Source: Kiloniellales bacterium
Lineage (GTDB): Bacteria > Pseudomonadota > Alphaproteobacteria > Kiloniellales > JAKSBE01
Assembly (NCBI GenBank): GCA_030066685.1
Contig: JASJBF010000017.1
Coordinates: forward strand, 98,080-162,079
Direction: 5' to 3'
DNA length: 64,000 nt
Made by a program: the position numbers and the translations under genes. This document shows, one piece after another, positions 8,101-18,882 of the stretch (its first letter is position 1; each line of letters begins with the position of its first letter). Below the pieces are notes generated by a model. That model worked only from the letters and a program-made list of their open reading frames with translations. It had not been told where the DNA came from and searched no databases.

Positions 8101-8116
8101 CAGGCCCCAAGGCCTG
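8101..8116. terminator. Candidate short terminator between convergent genes
   Basis: CAGGCC (8101–8106) and GGCCTG (8111–8116) form a 6-bp GC-rich stem with a 4-nt loop in the 43-nt space between the lipoprotein gene and lepA, which converge. No T-tract follows on either strand, so factor-independent termination would be weak. Confidence 0.35.
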
Positions 8117-8134
8117 CCCGTGGGCGGCTTCGCC

Positions 8135-9937
<1,803 letters not shown>

Positions 9938-10014
9938 GGCCCCGACGCGGAATGGCTGTCGGGCAGCTATCTAAGGCCCGGCGGGGCCAAAGACAAGGAA
10001 AGACCGCCGGGCGG

Positions 10015-10953
10015 TCACGCCGGGCCGGCGCCGCGCCCTGGGCGCACCACCAGGACATAGTGGACCGCGAAGATCACGACCGTGGCGAAGAGGGTGAACT
10101 CGTAGCCCTCGGGCTCGGTGACGAAGACCGTCGGCGTCCGATAGCCGTCGCCCGCGGCGCCCTGGATCAGGAAGGCGAAGAGGTTGATTCCCAGGTGCAC
10201 GCCTAGGGGATGCTCAAGGCCGTCGCCGGTCACCGCCAGAAAGGTCAGGTAGAAGGCCATGATGCCGTAGACCGCGACCGCCCAGAGGCCGCCCTGCAAA
10301 ACCGGGCCGTTGTTCAGATGGGCGCCCCAGAACAGCAGGGTCGGCAGCAAGATCGCCGCCCAGGGCCGGGTGAAGAAGCGGCCGATCGCCTGCACCAGGT
10401 AGCCGCGGAAAAAGACCTCCTCCGACAGCACCTGAATCGGCACCAGGATCAGGACCAGGGGCAGAAAGAGCAGGAAGGCCTGGGGATCGAGGACGAAGAC
10501 CACGGCCTCGGGCGACAACAACCGGCCGGCCGCCAGGACCGCCAGGGCCAGGACCAGGATCACCGCGAGGCTGCTCAGGGTCTGGGACCACCGGAAACGG
10601 GCCCGTCCGGTCAGCAGGCTGCGCGGGCTGCGGCCGTGCACCAGCCTGTTGGCCAGGAACACCGCCATCAGCAGGAAGACGAAGGGCAGCATGACGAAGC
10701 CGAAGCTGAACAGGGCCGTTGACAGGGGCTGCTCGCGCCAGTCGCCCCGCGCCAGCGACTCGATCCCGGAGGGATCGAAAGCCCCCAACAGCATGCCCGC
10801 GACCAACATGCCCAGCAGCAAGATCACGAGGATCAGAGGCAGCGAGAGGGCGAAGAGCCAGGGCGCGCTCCTGCCGAGGCGGCCCTGCTCCCAGAAGCGC
10901 TTCTGCGGCGGCTGCGCGGCCGCGAGGCCGGCATCGAAGGTGGCGTCGCTCAT
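10015..10953 (-). CDS. CPBP-family intramembrane metalloprotease-like protein
   Basis: A 312-residue membrane protein with about eight hydrophobic segments. The three CPBP (Abi/Rce1-like) motifs are present: EEVFFRGYL with the paired glutamates, then FWGAHLN with a conserved His, then HLGINLFAF with another His. Known relatives cut prenylated or membrane proteins, or serve as immunity and scaffold factors; the substrate here is unknown. The ATG at 10953 places the first helix at about residue 33. The gene is divergent from the TetR gene and separated from it by about 170 nt. Confidence 0.88.
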   Translation of the reverse strand: MSDATFDAGLAAAQPPQKRFWEQGRLGRSAPWLFALSLPLILVILLLGMLVAGMLLGAFDPSGIESLARGDWREQPLSTALFSFGFVMLPFVFLLMAVFLANRLVHGRSPRSLLTGRARFRWSQTLSSLAVILVLALAVLAAGRLLSPEAVVFVLDPQAFLLFLPLVLILVPIQVLSEEVFFRGYLVQAIGRFFTRPWAAILLPTLLFWGAHLNNGPVLQGGLWAVAVYGIMAFYLTFLAVTGDGLEHPLGVHLGINLFAFLIQGAAGDGYRTPTVFVTEPEGYEFTLFATVVIFAVHYVLVVRPGRGAGPA

Positions 10954-11043
10954 GCGGGGTCCTGTGGTCTGGCACCGGACTATAGCGCCGGACCGCTCTC
11001 CAGAAGGTGAATCCCCAGGCCGCCGACGGCTTTCGGCTCCCGC

Positions 11044-11092
11044 TTGACATCGGCGATCGGACCACCCAAATCTTTTCGGACCGAATGGTTCG
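11044..11092 (+). promoter_or_regulatory. Candidate promoter and operators in front of the TetR gene
   Basis: TTGACA (11044–11049) is a consensus -35, and a weak -10 lies about 17 nt on. The sequence CGGACCGAATGGTTCG (11077–11092) matches 11 of 16 positions of the perfect palindrome downstream (11724–11739). Another right half-site, GATCGGACCA, lies at 11055–11064. I infer autorepression by the TetR protein. Confidence 0.55.
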
Positions 11093-11122
11093 GAAACCGC
11101 TTCGAGACCCGGACAAGGCGCC

Positions 11123-11704
11123 ATGGGCCGACCCAAGACCTTCGACGAGACCGCCGCCCTCGACCAGGCGATGGAAGTCTTCTGGGCCAAGGGCTACGCG
11201 GCGACCTCGCTGACCGACCTCCTGGCCGCCACCGGGCTCAGCAAGAGCAGCCTCTACGAAACCTTCGGCAGCAAGCACGACCTCTTCCTCAAGGCCCTGG
11301 AGCGCTACCGCGATGTCGTGGTCGCGCGCAGCATCGCGGCACTGGAGACCGGCATGCCCGCGCGCGCCGCGATTCGCGGCGCCTTCACCCAGGTGGTCGA
11401 GGGCTGCACCGAGGCCGCCGGGCCGCGCGGCTGCTTCTCCAACAACTGCGCGGTCGAGCAGGCGGCCCGCGACCCCGCCGCCTGTCGCCGGGTGATGGAG
11501 GTCTTCGGCCGCTTCGAGGCGGCCTTCGAGGCCGCGGTCCGGCGCGGCCAGGCGGCCGGCGAGATCTCTCCCGAGCGCGACCCCAAGGCCCTGGCCCGCT
11601 ACCTGAACTCCGCGCTCAACGGCCTGATCGTGGTCAGCAAGACCCGGCCAGTGCGCGAGGATCTGACCGACGTCGTGGAGATCACCCTCAAGGCTCTGGA
11701 CTGA
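11123..11704 (+). CDS. TetR/AcrR-family repressor, probably NemR-like
   Basis: A 193-residue regulator. The N-terminal DNA-binding domain is clear (MGRPKTFDETAALDQAMEVF, then TSLTDLLAATGLSKSSLYETF as the helix-turn-helix). The ligand-binding domain holds four cysteines: C95, C104, C109 and C121. In E. coli NemR a cysteine in this area senses electrophiles and oxidants, so a similar switch is plausible here (inference). The gene directly precedes an old yellow enzyme gene, the same pairing as nemR–nemA, and both promoters carry related palindromic sites. Confidence 0.9.
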   Translation: MGRPKTFDETAALDQAMEVFWAKGYAATSLTDLLAATGLSKSSLYETFGSKHDLFLKALERYRDVVVARSIAALETGMPARAAIRGAFTQVVEGCTEAAGPRGCFSNNCAVEQAARDPAACRRVMEVFGRFEAAFEAAVRRGQAAGEISPERDPKALARYLNSALNGLIVVSKTRPVREDLTDVVEITLKALD

Positions 11705-11713
11705 CTTGCTTAT

Positions 11714-11745
11714 TTGACCAAATTGGACCGATCGGTCCATTATCT
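11714..11745 (+). promoter_or_regulatory. Promoter of the old yellow enzyme gene with embedded TetR operator
   Basis: The -35 TTGACC (11714–11719) and the -10 CATTAT (11738–11743) are 18 nt apart. Between them sits the perfect 16-bp palindrome TGGACCGATCGGTCCA (11724–11739). A repressor bound there would block RNA polymerase directly. The palindrome is only 20 nt past the TetR stop codon, so the enzyme gene has its own regulated promoter. Confidence 0.75.
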
Positions 11746-11781
11746 GACCCGCCCACAGGGGCATGATCGAGGAGAACGAGG

Positions 11782-12909
11782 ATGCCGAAAGACCAGATCG
11801 AAAAGGGCCAGACCGAGGCCGCGGTGTTGTTCCGGCCGGGGCGGCTGGGCGCGCTGACCCTGCCCAACCGGGTGATCATGGCGCCGCTGACCCGCAACCG
11901 GACCGGCCGCGACGGCGTCCCCGGACCGCTCAACGTCGAGTACTACCGGCAGCGCGCCTCGGCCGGTTTGATCATCACCGAGGCCACCGACATCTCGCCT
12001 CAGGCCCGCGGCTATCCCGACACCCCGGGGATCCACAGCCGCGACCAGGTCGAGGGCTGGCGCCGGGTGACCGAGGCCGTCCACGCCGCCGGCGGCCGGA
12101 TCTTCCTGCAGATCTTGCACACCGGGCGGATCTCCCATGCCTCGCTGCAGCCGGGCGGTGCCCGGCCGGTCGCGCCCTCGGCGATCCGGCCGGCCGGCGA
12201 GGCCATGACCTATGACGGCCTGCAGCCCTTCGGCACCCCGCGGGCCCTGGAGACCCAGGAGATAACGGGCATCGTCGCCGACTTCCGCCGGGCCGCGGAG
12301 AACGCCGAGGCGGCCGGCTTCGACGGGGTCGAGATCCACGCCGCCAATGGCTACCTGCTGGACCAGTTCCTGCGCGACGGCAGCAACCGCCGCGACGACG
12401 CCTACGGTGGTTCGGTCGAAAACCGGGCCCGGCTGCTGCTCGAGGTCGTGTCGGCGGCGGCCGAGGTGCTCGGCGCCGGACGGGTCGGCGTCCGCCTTTC
12501 GCCGCTCAACAGCTTCAACGACATCCGCGACGGCGACCCGCAGGGAACCTTCCTGCGCGTCGCCGGACTGCTGGCGCCCATGGGCCTCGCCTACCTCCAC
12601 GTCGTCGAGGGCGACATGACCGGCCAGGAGAACGCGGAACTCGACCACGGCCGCTTGCGCGAGGCCTTCGGCGGACCCTATATCGCAAATAACGGCTATG
12701 ACAGGTCGCGAGCGATCGAGGCGATCGCCGGCGGCCAAGCGGACTTCGTCGCCTTCGGGAGCCTGTTCCTGGCGAACCCCGACCTTCCGGAGCGGTTCCG
12801 GCGCGACGCCCCGCTGAACACGCCGATCCGCGAGACCTTCTACGGCGGCGACGGCCGTGGCTATACGGATTATCCCTTCCTCGAGGAAGGGACTCTCAGC
12901 GCCGCCTGA
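11782..12909 (+). CDS. Old yellow enzyme family ene-reductase (NemA-like)
   Basis: A 375-residue FMN-dependent NAD(P)H oxidoreductase. The N-terminal MAPLTRNR, the substrate- and flavin-contact HTGRISH, and HAANGYLLDQFLRDGSNRRD with its downstream YGGS are all family signatures. Such enzymes reduce activated C=C bonds, maleimides, quinones and nitro compounds in the cytoplasm. AGGAGAACGAGG precedes the ATG at 11782. Expression is probably controlled by the adjacent TetR protein through the operator in its promoter, giving an electrophile-detoxification unit like nemRA. Confidence 0.93.
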   Translation: MPKDQIEKGQTEAAVLFRPGRLGALTLPNRVIMAPLTRNRTGRDGVPGPLNVEYYRQRASAGLIITEATDISPQARGYPDTPGIHSRDQVEGWRRVTEAVHAAGGRIFLQILHTGRISHASLQPGGARPVAPSAIRPAGEAMTYDGLQPFGTPRALETQEITGIVADFRRAAENAEAAGFDGVEIHAANGYLLDQFLRDGSNRRDDAYGGSVENRARLLLEVVSAAAEVLGAGRVGVRLSPLNSFNDIRDGDPQGTFLRVAGLLAPMGLAYLHVVEGDMTGQENAELDHGRLREAFGGPYIANNGYDRSRAIEAIAGGQADFVAFGSLFLANPDLPERFRRDAPLNTPIRETFYGGDGRGYTDYPFLEEGTLSAA

Positions 12910-12933
12910 CCCCTCTCCAGGCGGTCGCTGGTG

Positions 12934-12964
12934 GCAGGCCCACCGTACGGGGCGGTGGGCCTGC
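12934..12964. terminator. Bidirectional terminator hairpin
   Basis: A perfect 12-bp stem, GCAGGCCCACCG (12934–12945) with CGGTGGGCCTGC (12953–12964), closes a 7-nt loop. It lies midway between the convergent stops of the old yellow enzyme gene (12909) and the endonuclease/phosphatase-fold gene (12997). There is only a short T content after it (TTGC). Confidence 0.7.
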
Positions 12965-12996
12965 TTGCGGTCTGAGGCCGGGTCCGACCGTGCCGT

Positions 12997-14271
12997 TCAG
13001 TCCGCCGCCGAGGCGAAGGGCCCGCCGAAGCCCGGCAGCAGCTTCACGTCGACATAGACCAGCCGGTGGTCCGAGGCGGAGACCAGGGCGGCCAAGGGGT
13101 CCCCCTGGATCGGCCAGAAGACCTCGGCGCGCTTGATCCGCAGCTGGCGCGACGCCAGCACGTAGTCGACCCGCAGGTTGCCGGGGCTGGGCGCGGCGTC
13201 GCCGAAGTCGGCGGTGTCGAAGGCCGGATCGCCCCGGTGTGTGTCGTTCTCCCCGCCCTGGAGGGCCGCCGCCTCGACCCCGCCGTCGCTGGCCGGCACC
13301 GGCCGCCGGGCGATCAGCGGGTTGCGCAGCAGCTGCCGCGCCGCGTTGCCGGTGCTGTCGCCGTCGAAGGGGTCGGCGTTGAGGTCGCCCAGCACCACGA
13401 AGGGCCGGCCGAAGCGCAGGCCGCCGCGCCGCCCCGCGTCGTCGTAGATGTAGCGGCCGCGGAAGGGCAGCACGTAGTCCGACCAGAAGCGGATCTCGTC
13501 GTGGTTGCGGGTGCCGTTGCGGTCCTCGGGCCCGTCGAAGACCGGCGGGGTGGGATGGCTGGCCAGGAGGTGGACGACCCGGCCGGCGACCTCGATCGGG
13601 ACGTCCCAATGGCTCTTGGAGGAGAGGCGGAAGACCGCCAGCTCCTCGGCCGAGTGCCAGTCCTCAGGCTCGGGCGTGGCAGGGTCGTCCGGCAGCAGGG
13701 CGCCGGGCATGTCCTTCCAGAGGAAGTTGCGGAAGGTCCGCACCTGCGCCTCCCGGATCGGGTGCTTGGACAGCAGCACCATGGCGAAGTGGCCGGGAAA
13801 GAACCCGAAGCCGAAGGCGTCGTTGCCGCCGCCGATGCTGCCGTCGTTGTCCAGGTCGAGGCCAGAAGGCACGCCGGTGTTCGAGGGCGCCAGGAAGACG
13901 TGGTCGAAGCGGATCGGCGCGGCGCCGTTCTGCGGCACCTCGAGGAAGTTCTCCAGGAAGAGCGCGAGGGCCCGGCTCTCGCCGCCGTCGTTCTCATCGA
14001 AGTTGAACTCGTTGATCAGCAGCACGTCGGGATCGACCCGCTGGATGATCTCGGCGATCGCCCGCGCCTGGGGATCCGACGGGTCCGCGAGCTGCGCCTC
14101 CAGCCCGCCCAGGCTGAAGGGGCTGAGCGAGGCGTTGAAGGTCGCGACCCGCAGGGTCGTGGCGCGGAAGGGAAAGCCGTCGTCGGCCGAGGCGGCGGTA
14201 GCGGTGAGCGCGACGCCGGCAAGGGCCAGGGTTGCAGCCGCAAGACGGAAGCTTCCGCGAAGAAAAGGCAT
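12997..14271 (-). CDS. Exported endonuclease/exonuclease/phosphatase-fold protein
   Basis: A 424-residue protein with a signal peptide (MPFLRGSFRLAAATLALAGV, cleavage after about ASA at residue 33). The mature part has EEP-fold catalytic motifs in order: RVATFN, LLINEFNFDEN with the metal-binding Glu, VVLGDLNADP and the C-terminal SDHRLVYVDV. Family members hydrolyse phosphodiesters in nucleic acids, lipids or phosphorylated extracellular substrates; a secreted or periplasmic phosphodiesterase is the safest reading. I chose the ATG at 14271 because it makes the signal peptide start correctly and GGGGAT lies upstream. Confidence 0.88.
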   Translation of the reverse strand: MPFLRGSFRLAAATLALAGVALTATAASADDGFPFRATTLRVATFNASLSPFSLGGLEAQLADPSDPQARAIAEIIQRVDPDVLLINEFNFDENDGGESRALALFLENFLEVPQNGAAPIRFDHVFLAPSNTGVPSGLDLDNDGSIGGGNDAFGFGFFPGHFAMVLLSKHPIREAQVRTFRNFLWKDMPGALLPDDPATPEPEDWHSAEELAVFRLSSKSHWDVPIEVAGRVVHLLASHPTPPVFDGPEDRNGTRNHDEIRFWSDYVLPFRGRYIYDDAGRRGGLRFGRPFVVLGDLNADPFDGDSTGNAARQLLRNPLIARRPVPASDGGVEAAALQGGENDTHRGDPAFDTADFGDAAPSPGNLRVDYVLASRQLRIKRAEVFWPIQGDPLAALVSASDHRLVYVDVKLLPGFGGPFASAAD

Positions 14272-14453
14272 GTCGAAATCCCCTGGAACGGCGTTTCCCC
14301 AGGCGCGGCCGCGACGACCACCCGCAACCTCGAAGTGTTCCGGCCCAGCATGACACAACGCCGTCATCCGGGTGATAGCTTTGTGACGGGATGGGATTGA
14401 TGAGGAAGGCGCAATCCCGACCTGGAGATGCTACCCAATCGATACCCACACCA

Positions 14454-14532
14454 CTGTCATGCCCGGGCTTGACCTGGGCATCCATCGAGCAACTGGCACC
14501 ATGGATAGCCGGGTCAAGCCCGGCTATGACAG
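14454..14532. repeat. Dispersed palindromic element, copy 1
   Basis: Two 31-nt arms, 14454–14484 (starting CTGTCATGCCCGGG) and 14502–14532 (ending AGCCCGGCTATGACAG), are inverted relative to each other around a 17-nt centre. Each arm is itself nearly palindromic. A second copy with the same arms lies at 29938–30028. It occupies the 303-nt space between an outward-facing gene pair (14271 and 14575), where I see no gene. The remainder of that space probably holds the promoters of both genes. Confidence 0.85.
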
Positions 14533-14574
14533 AAAGAGGAGCCAAGGGTGGGTTGCGTTGGAGTGAGGCGCTGC

Positions 14575-15135
14575 ATGTCCACCACCGCCGACCGCGTCAT
14601 CGAGATCTTCGCCGCCGCGCCCTGGCGCCTCGACGCCCTGCGCGCGGTGGCGGCGCTCGGCCTGCCGGATTGCTGGGCCGCGGCCGGCGTCCTGCGCAAC
14701 CCGATCTGGGACAGCCTGCACGGCTACGCCGCGGCAACGCCGCTCAACGACTTGGACATGGTCTACTTCGATCCAAAAGACCACACGAAGGAGCGGGATC
14801 GGACGCTGGAGGCGGAGCTGCGGAAGCTGTCCCCCGGCCTGCCCTGGTCCATCCGCAACCAGGCCCGCATGCACCACACCAACGGCGACCGGCCCTACAC
14901 TTCGACCGAAGACGCGCTGCGCCACTGGCTGGAGACGGTCTCGGCGGTCGGCATCCGCCTGACCGGGACGGGCGAGCTCGAGCTGCTCGCCCCTTTCGGT
15001 TTCGACGACATCTTCGCCCTGACCGTGCGCCCGACCCCGCACGCCCGCGCCAAGCGATCGGGCGCTTACCGGGCTCGAATGGCCCGGAAGAACTGGCCGG
15101 CAACTTGGCCGCGAGTCAATGTGCTGGCGGAGTAA
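14575..15135 (+). CDS. Nucleotidyltransferase family protein (NTP_transf_6 / DUF925 type)
   Basis: A protein of about 186 residues with the minimal nucleotidyltransferase pattern. PDCWAAAGVLRNPIWD is followed by PLNDLDMVYFDP, in which the D-x-D pair is the metal-binding site. WSIRNQARMHHTNGDRPYTS and ATAVGIRL-like segments (VSAVGIRLTG) are typical of this family, whose substrate is unknown. The start is uncertain: ATG at 14575 (GAGG nearby) or GTG at 14548 (AGGAG 6 nt upstream, adding nine residues). It faces pheT tail to tail with only 3 nt between the stops. Confidence 0.85.
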   Translation: MSTTADRVIEIFAAAPWRLDALRAVAALGLPDCWAAAGVLRNPIWDSLHGYAAATPLNDLDMVYFDPKDHTKERDRTLEAELRKLSPGLPWSIRNQARMHHTNGDRPYTSTEDALRHWLETVSAVGIRLTGTGELELLAPFGFDDIFALTVRPTPHARAKRSGAYRARMARKNWPATWPRVNVLAE

Positions 15136-15138
15136 ACC

Positions 15139-17544
15139 TCAGCCCCGCAGCACCCCACCCGTCGCCTTCTCGACCTGCTGGACGACCTTCTGGCCGATGG
15201 CGTCGATCTCGGCGTCGGTCAGGGTGCGGTCGCGGGGCTGGATGGTGACGGCGATGGCGAGGGACTTCTTGCCGTCCTCGACGCCCTGGCCCTGGTAGAC
15301 GTCGAAGACGTCGACCCGGGTCACCATCGCCTTGTCGGCCCCCCTGGCGGCGCGCAGCAGCTTCTCGGCCGGCAGCTCGGCGTCGACCACGAAGGCGAAG
15401 TCGCGCTCCAGCGGCTGCAGGGCCGAGGTCTGGAGCGCCGGGCGCAGCTTACCGCTCGCCTTGGCCTTGGGCGCCGGGATGGTGCCCAGATGGACCTCGA
15501 AGGCGACCACCGGGCCCTTGAGATCGATGGCGCGCAGCACCTTGGGATGCAGCTCGCCGAAGTTGGCCAGGACCTTGGGGCCCAGGCGCAGGCAGCCGGA
15601 GCGGCCGGGATGGTACCAGCCGGGCGCGTCGGCGGTGACCTGCAGGTTCTCGACCGGCGCGCCGCAGGCGGTCAGCGCCGCCAGGGCGTCGGCCTTGGCG
15701 TCGAAGGCGTCGACCTCTCGCGCGCCCGCCCAGTGGCGCGGACCGAAGGACCCGGCGCGCAGGCCCGCGGCGACCTCGTCCTGGCCGTGGGGCGTGTTGT
15801 CGCGGTACTGGCCGCCGATCTCGAAGAGCGCAGCGTCGCCCAGGCCCTTGTCGGCGGCGCGCGCCGCGGCGACCGCCAGGTTGGGCAGGATCGAGGGCCG
15901 CATGACGTCGAGGTCGGCGCTGATCGGGTTGAGCAGCCGCAGGCTCTCCGGTACTTCGGCGAAGAGCCGGGCCAGCTCCGAGGACATGAAGGAGAAGGTC
16001 ACGGTCTCGTCCAGGCCGCGCCAGGCCAGGGCGTTGCGGGCGAAGGTCTCGCGCCGCTGCGCCAGGGTCAGCACGCCGTGGGACAGCACGGTCTCGCGCA
16101 CCAGCGGCACCACGGGGATCTCGTCGTAGCCGTGGATCCGCAGCACCTCCTCGACCAGGCAGGCCTCGCCCTCGACGTCGGGGCGCCAGGAGGGCACCTG
16201 GATCGCGATCGCCTTCTTGCCCGCTTCGACCTCGAAGCCGAGGCGCTCCAGGATCTCGCGCTGACGCTCGGCCGGCAGATCGAGGCCGCCGAGGGTGGCG
16301 CTGCGCTCCGGTCGCAGGGCGATCTCGCGCCGCCAGTCCGGGATCGTGCCGGCGGTGACCACCTGGCTCGCTTCGCCGCCGCAGATCTCCAGGATCAGGC
16401 GCGCCGCGACCTCGGGCCCCCAGCGGGCCGATTCCGGATCGAGCCCGCGCTCGAAGCGGTAGCGGGCGTCGGAGATAATGCCAAGTTTGCGGCCGGTGGC
16501 GGCGGTGCGCACCGGATCGAAGAGCGCGACCTCGAGGAAGACCTCGGTGGTCTCCTCGGTGCAGCCCGAGAGCTCGCCGCCCATGACCCCGCCAATGCCC
16601 TGCAGGCCGGCCTCGTCGGCGATGACCGCCATCTCGGCGTCCATGACGTAGGACTTGCCGTCGAGGGCCAGGATCTCCTCGCCCGCTTGGGCCAGGCGCA
16701 TGGTCAGGTCGCCCTCGAGCTTGGCGGCGTCGAAGACGTGGAGCGGCCTGCCCAGGTCGAAGGTGACGAAGTTGGTGATGTCGACCAGGGCCGAGATCGG
16801 CCGGAGGCCGATCGACAGCAGGCGGTCCTGCAGCCATTTGGGCGAGGGCCCGTTCTTCACGCCGCGGAAGCTGCGCCCGGCGACGAAGGGGCAGGCCTCG
16901 GCCGTGTCCTCGGAGAAGTCGCGCAGCCACTTGACCGGGCTGTCGAAGCTGCCCGGCACCTCGGCGAAGTCGTGGGGCTTGAGGGTCCCGAGGCCCGCCG
17001 CCGCCAGGTCCCGCGCCACGCCGCGCACGCCGAGGCAGTCGCCCCGGTTGGGGGTGATCGCGATGTCGATGACCGGGTCGTCGAGACCCATGACCGTGGC
17101 GAAGGGCGCGCCGAAGGGGGCGTCCGCGGGCAGCTCGATGATGCCCTCGTGCTCGTCGGAGAGGCCCATCTCGCGCTCGGAGACCAGCATGCCGTTGGAC
17201 TCGACGCCGCGGATGGTGCCCGTCTTGAGGTCGACGCCGGTGCCCGGGATGTAGGTCCCGACCGGGGCGAAGACGCCGATCATGCCGGTCCGCGCGTTGG
17301 GCGCGCCGCAGACCACCTGGACCTCGCCGTGGTCCAGCGTCTCGACGATGCAGACCTTGAGCCGGTCGGCGTCGGGGTGGGGCCTGGCCTCCTTGACGCG
17401 GGCGACGGTGAAAGGCGCCAGCGCCCGGCCGCGGTCCTCCACGCCCTCCAGCTCGAGGCCGATCATCGACAGCTTGTCGGTGATCTCCTCCAGCGAGGCC
17501 TCGGTCTCCAGGTGGGTCTTCAGCCAGGACAGGGTGAACTTCAT
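15139..17544 (-). CDS. pheT: Phenylalanine–tRNA ligase beta subunit
   Basis: An 801-residue subunit of normal length. Domains in order are the N-terminal MKFTLSWLKTHLETE, an EMAP/OB tRNA-binding domain at about 40–150 (VVCGAPNARTGMIGVFAPVG), the B3/B4 editing domain (VALVDITNFVTFDLGRPLHVFD region), the B5 domain, the catalytic-like core and a C-terminal FDX-ACB domain that binds the tRNA anticodon stem. With PheS it forms the alpha2-beta2 enzyme. It is the last gene of the thrS–infC–rpmI–rplT–pheS–pheT block, separated from pheS by a 178-nt spacer filled with C/G-rich repeats. Confidence 0.98.
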   Translation of the reverse strand: MKFTLSWLKTHLETEASLEEITDKLSMIGLELEGVEDRGRALAPFTVARVKEARPHPDADRLKVCIVETLDHGEVQVVCGAPNARTGMIGVFAPVGTYIPGTGVDLKTGTIRGVESNGMLVSEREMGLSDEHEGIIELPADAPFGAPFATVMGLDDPVIDIAITPNRGDCLGVRGVARDLAAAGLGTLKPHDFAEVPGSFDSPVKWLRDFSEDTAEACPFVAGRSFRGVKNGPSPKWLQDRLLSIGLRPISALVDITNFVTFDLGRPLHVFDAAKLEGDLTMRLAQAGEEILALDGKSYVMDAEMAVIADEAGLQGIGGVMGGELSGCTEETTEVFLEVALFDPVRTAATGRKLGIISDARYRFERGLDPESARWGPEVAARLILEICGGEASQVVTAGTIPDWRREIALRPERSATLGGLDLPAERQREILERLGFEVEAGKKAIAIQVPSWRPDVEGEACLVEEVLRIHGYDEIPVVPLVRETVLSHGVLTLAQRRETFARNALAWRGLDETVTFSFMSSELARLFAEVPESLRLLNPISADLDVMRPSILPNLAVAAARAADKGLGDAALFEIGGQYRDNTPHGQDEVAAGLRAGSFGPRHWAGAREVDAFDAKADALAALTACGAPVENLQVTADAPGWYHPGRSGCLRLGPKVLANFGELHPKVLRAIDLKGPVVAFEVHLGTIPAPKAKASGKLRPALQTSALQPLERDFAFVVDAELPAEKLLRAARGADKAMVTRVDVFDVYQGQGVEDGKKSLAIAVTIQPRDRTLTDAEIDAIGQKVVQQVEKATGGVLRG

Positions 17545-17596
17545 GACCGGCCTCCCCTCCAAAGGTCGAACGCCGTCGGCGTCCCCCCCACCCTGT

Positions 17597-17671
17597 CCCT
17601 CCCCCACGCCGGGGGGAGGGGACGCGCTGCTGTGGCCTGCGCCTCATTCCCTCCCCCTTGATGGGGGAGGG
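17597..17671. repeat. Two CCCTCCCCC/GGGGGAGGG hairpins between pheS and pheT
   Basis: The spacer holds TCCCTCCCCC (17596–17605) with GGGGGAGGGGA (17612–17622), and then CCCTCCCCC (17649–17657) with GGGGGAGGG (17663–17671). A third G-run, GGGAGGGGGTG, follows at 17675–17685. Sequences of this type (ccctcccc-ttgat-ggggagg) recur in intergenic spaces of many alphaproteobacteria. They could pair as RNA hairpins between the two subunit cistrons or form G-quadruplexes. Confidence 0.75.
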
Positions 17672-17722
17672 CTAGGGAGGGGGTGACCGTCGACAGTTCC
17701 TCGCTCTTCCCGCGATGCATCA

Positions 17723-18802
17723 CTAGATCCCCCGGACCAGGCTCGGGGTCTCCAGGGGCAGGAAGCCGTAGTGCTTCAGCCAGCGGAGGTCGGAGTCGTA
17801 GAAGGTGCGCAGGTCGGGGATGCCGTACTTCAGCATGGCGATGCGCTCGATCCCCATGCCGAAGGCGAAGCCCTGGTACCTGGTGGAGTCGATGCCGCAG
17901 TTCTCCAGCACCTTGGGATGGACCATGCCGCAGCCCAGGATCTCCAGCCAGTCGTCGCCGTGGCCGATCTTGAGCTGGCCGTCGGCGCGGGTGCAGCCGA
18001 TGTCGACCTCGGCCGAGGGCTCGGTGAAGGGGAAGTAGCTGGGCCGGAAGCGGACCGGCAGGTCGTCGATGTCGAAGAAGGCCCGGCAGAACTCGATCAG
18101 GGTGCCCTTGAGGTGGCCCATGTGGGTGGTCTCGTCGACCACCAGCCCCTCGACCTGGTGGAACATCGGCGAGTGGGTGGCGTCGGAATCGCAGCGGAAG
18201 GTGCGGCCGGGCACGATGATCCGGATCGGCGGCTCGACCGACTGCATGGTCCGGATCTGGACCGGCGAGGTGTGGGTGCGCAGCACCATCGGCGGGCCGT
18301 CGGCGTCGCGCGGCGGCAGGTAGAAGGTGTCCTGCTCCTGCCGGGCCGGGTGCTCCTCGGGGATGTTGAGGGCGGTGAAGTTGTGGAAGTCGTCCTCGAC
18401 GTGCGGCCCCTCGGCGACGCCGAAGCCCATCTCGCCGAAGATCGCGACCAGCTCCTCGACGGTGCGGCTGATCGGGTGGATGTGGCCGACCCGGTCGGGC
18501 CGCGCCGGCAGGGAGACGTCGATGCGCTCCGCCTGAAGGCGCTGCTCCAGATCGGCGTCGGCCAGGTCCTGGCGCCGGGCCTCGATCGCCTCGGCGACCG
18601 CGTCCTTGATCCGGTTGTAGGCCTGGCCGCGTTCCTTGCGCTCCTCGGGCGTGAGTCCGCCCAGGGTCTTCATCAGCTGGGTGACCTGGCCCTTCTTGCC
18701 GAGGATCCGCACCCGCGCCTGCTCCAGCGCCTCAAGGTCGGCGGCGTCGGCCACCTGGCCCAGCAGGCTGCTCTTCAGGTCGTCGAGGTTCTGGTGCTCC
18801 AT
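17723..18802 (-). CDS. pheS: Phenylalanine–tRNA ligase alpha subunit
   Basis: A 359-residue catalytic subunit. An N-terminal coiled-coil (residues 1–90, including [17 protein letters not shown]) binds tRNA. The class II catalytic core follows, with motif 2 [16 protein letters not shown] and motif 3 [18 protein letters not shown]. It activates phenylalanine and charges tRNA-Phe together with PheT. The 80-nt gap after rplT contains a GC-rich stem (CAGGGCCG 18852–18859 with CGGCCCCTG 18866–18874) that might tune expression, but no Phe-rich leader peptide is visible. Length and start are normal for the family. Confidence 0.98.
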   Translation of the reverse strand: MEHQNLDDLKSSLLGQVADAADLEALEQARVRILGKKGQVTQLMKTLGGLTPEERKERGQAYNRIKDAVAEAIEARRQDLADADLEQRLQAERIDVSLPARPDRVGHIHPISRTVEELVAIFGEMGFGVAEGPHVEDDFHNFTALNIPEEHPARQEQDTFYLPPRDADGPPMVLRTHTSPVQIRTMQSVEPPIRIIVPGRTFRCDSDATHSPMFHQVEGLVVDETTHMGHLKGTLIEFCRAFFDIDDLPVRFRPSYFPFTEPSAEVDIGCTRADGQLKIGHGDDWLEILGCGMVHPKVLENCGIDSTRYQGFAFGMGIERIAMLKYGIPDLRTFYDSDLRWLKHYGFLPLETPSLVRGI

Positions 18803-18882
18803 CTTCGCGCTCCGCCTGTCTTGCTTCGACCGGCGGCCCCTCGCTCGGTTCCAGGGCCGCCCCTCCGGCCCCTGAAACCGCG

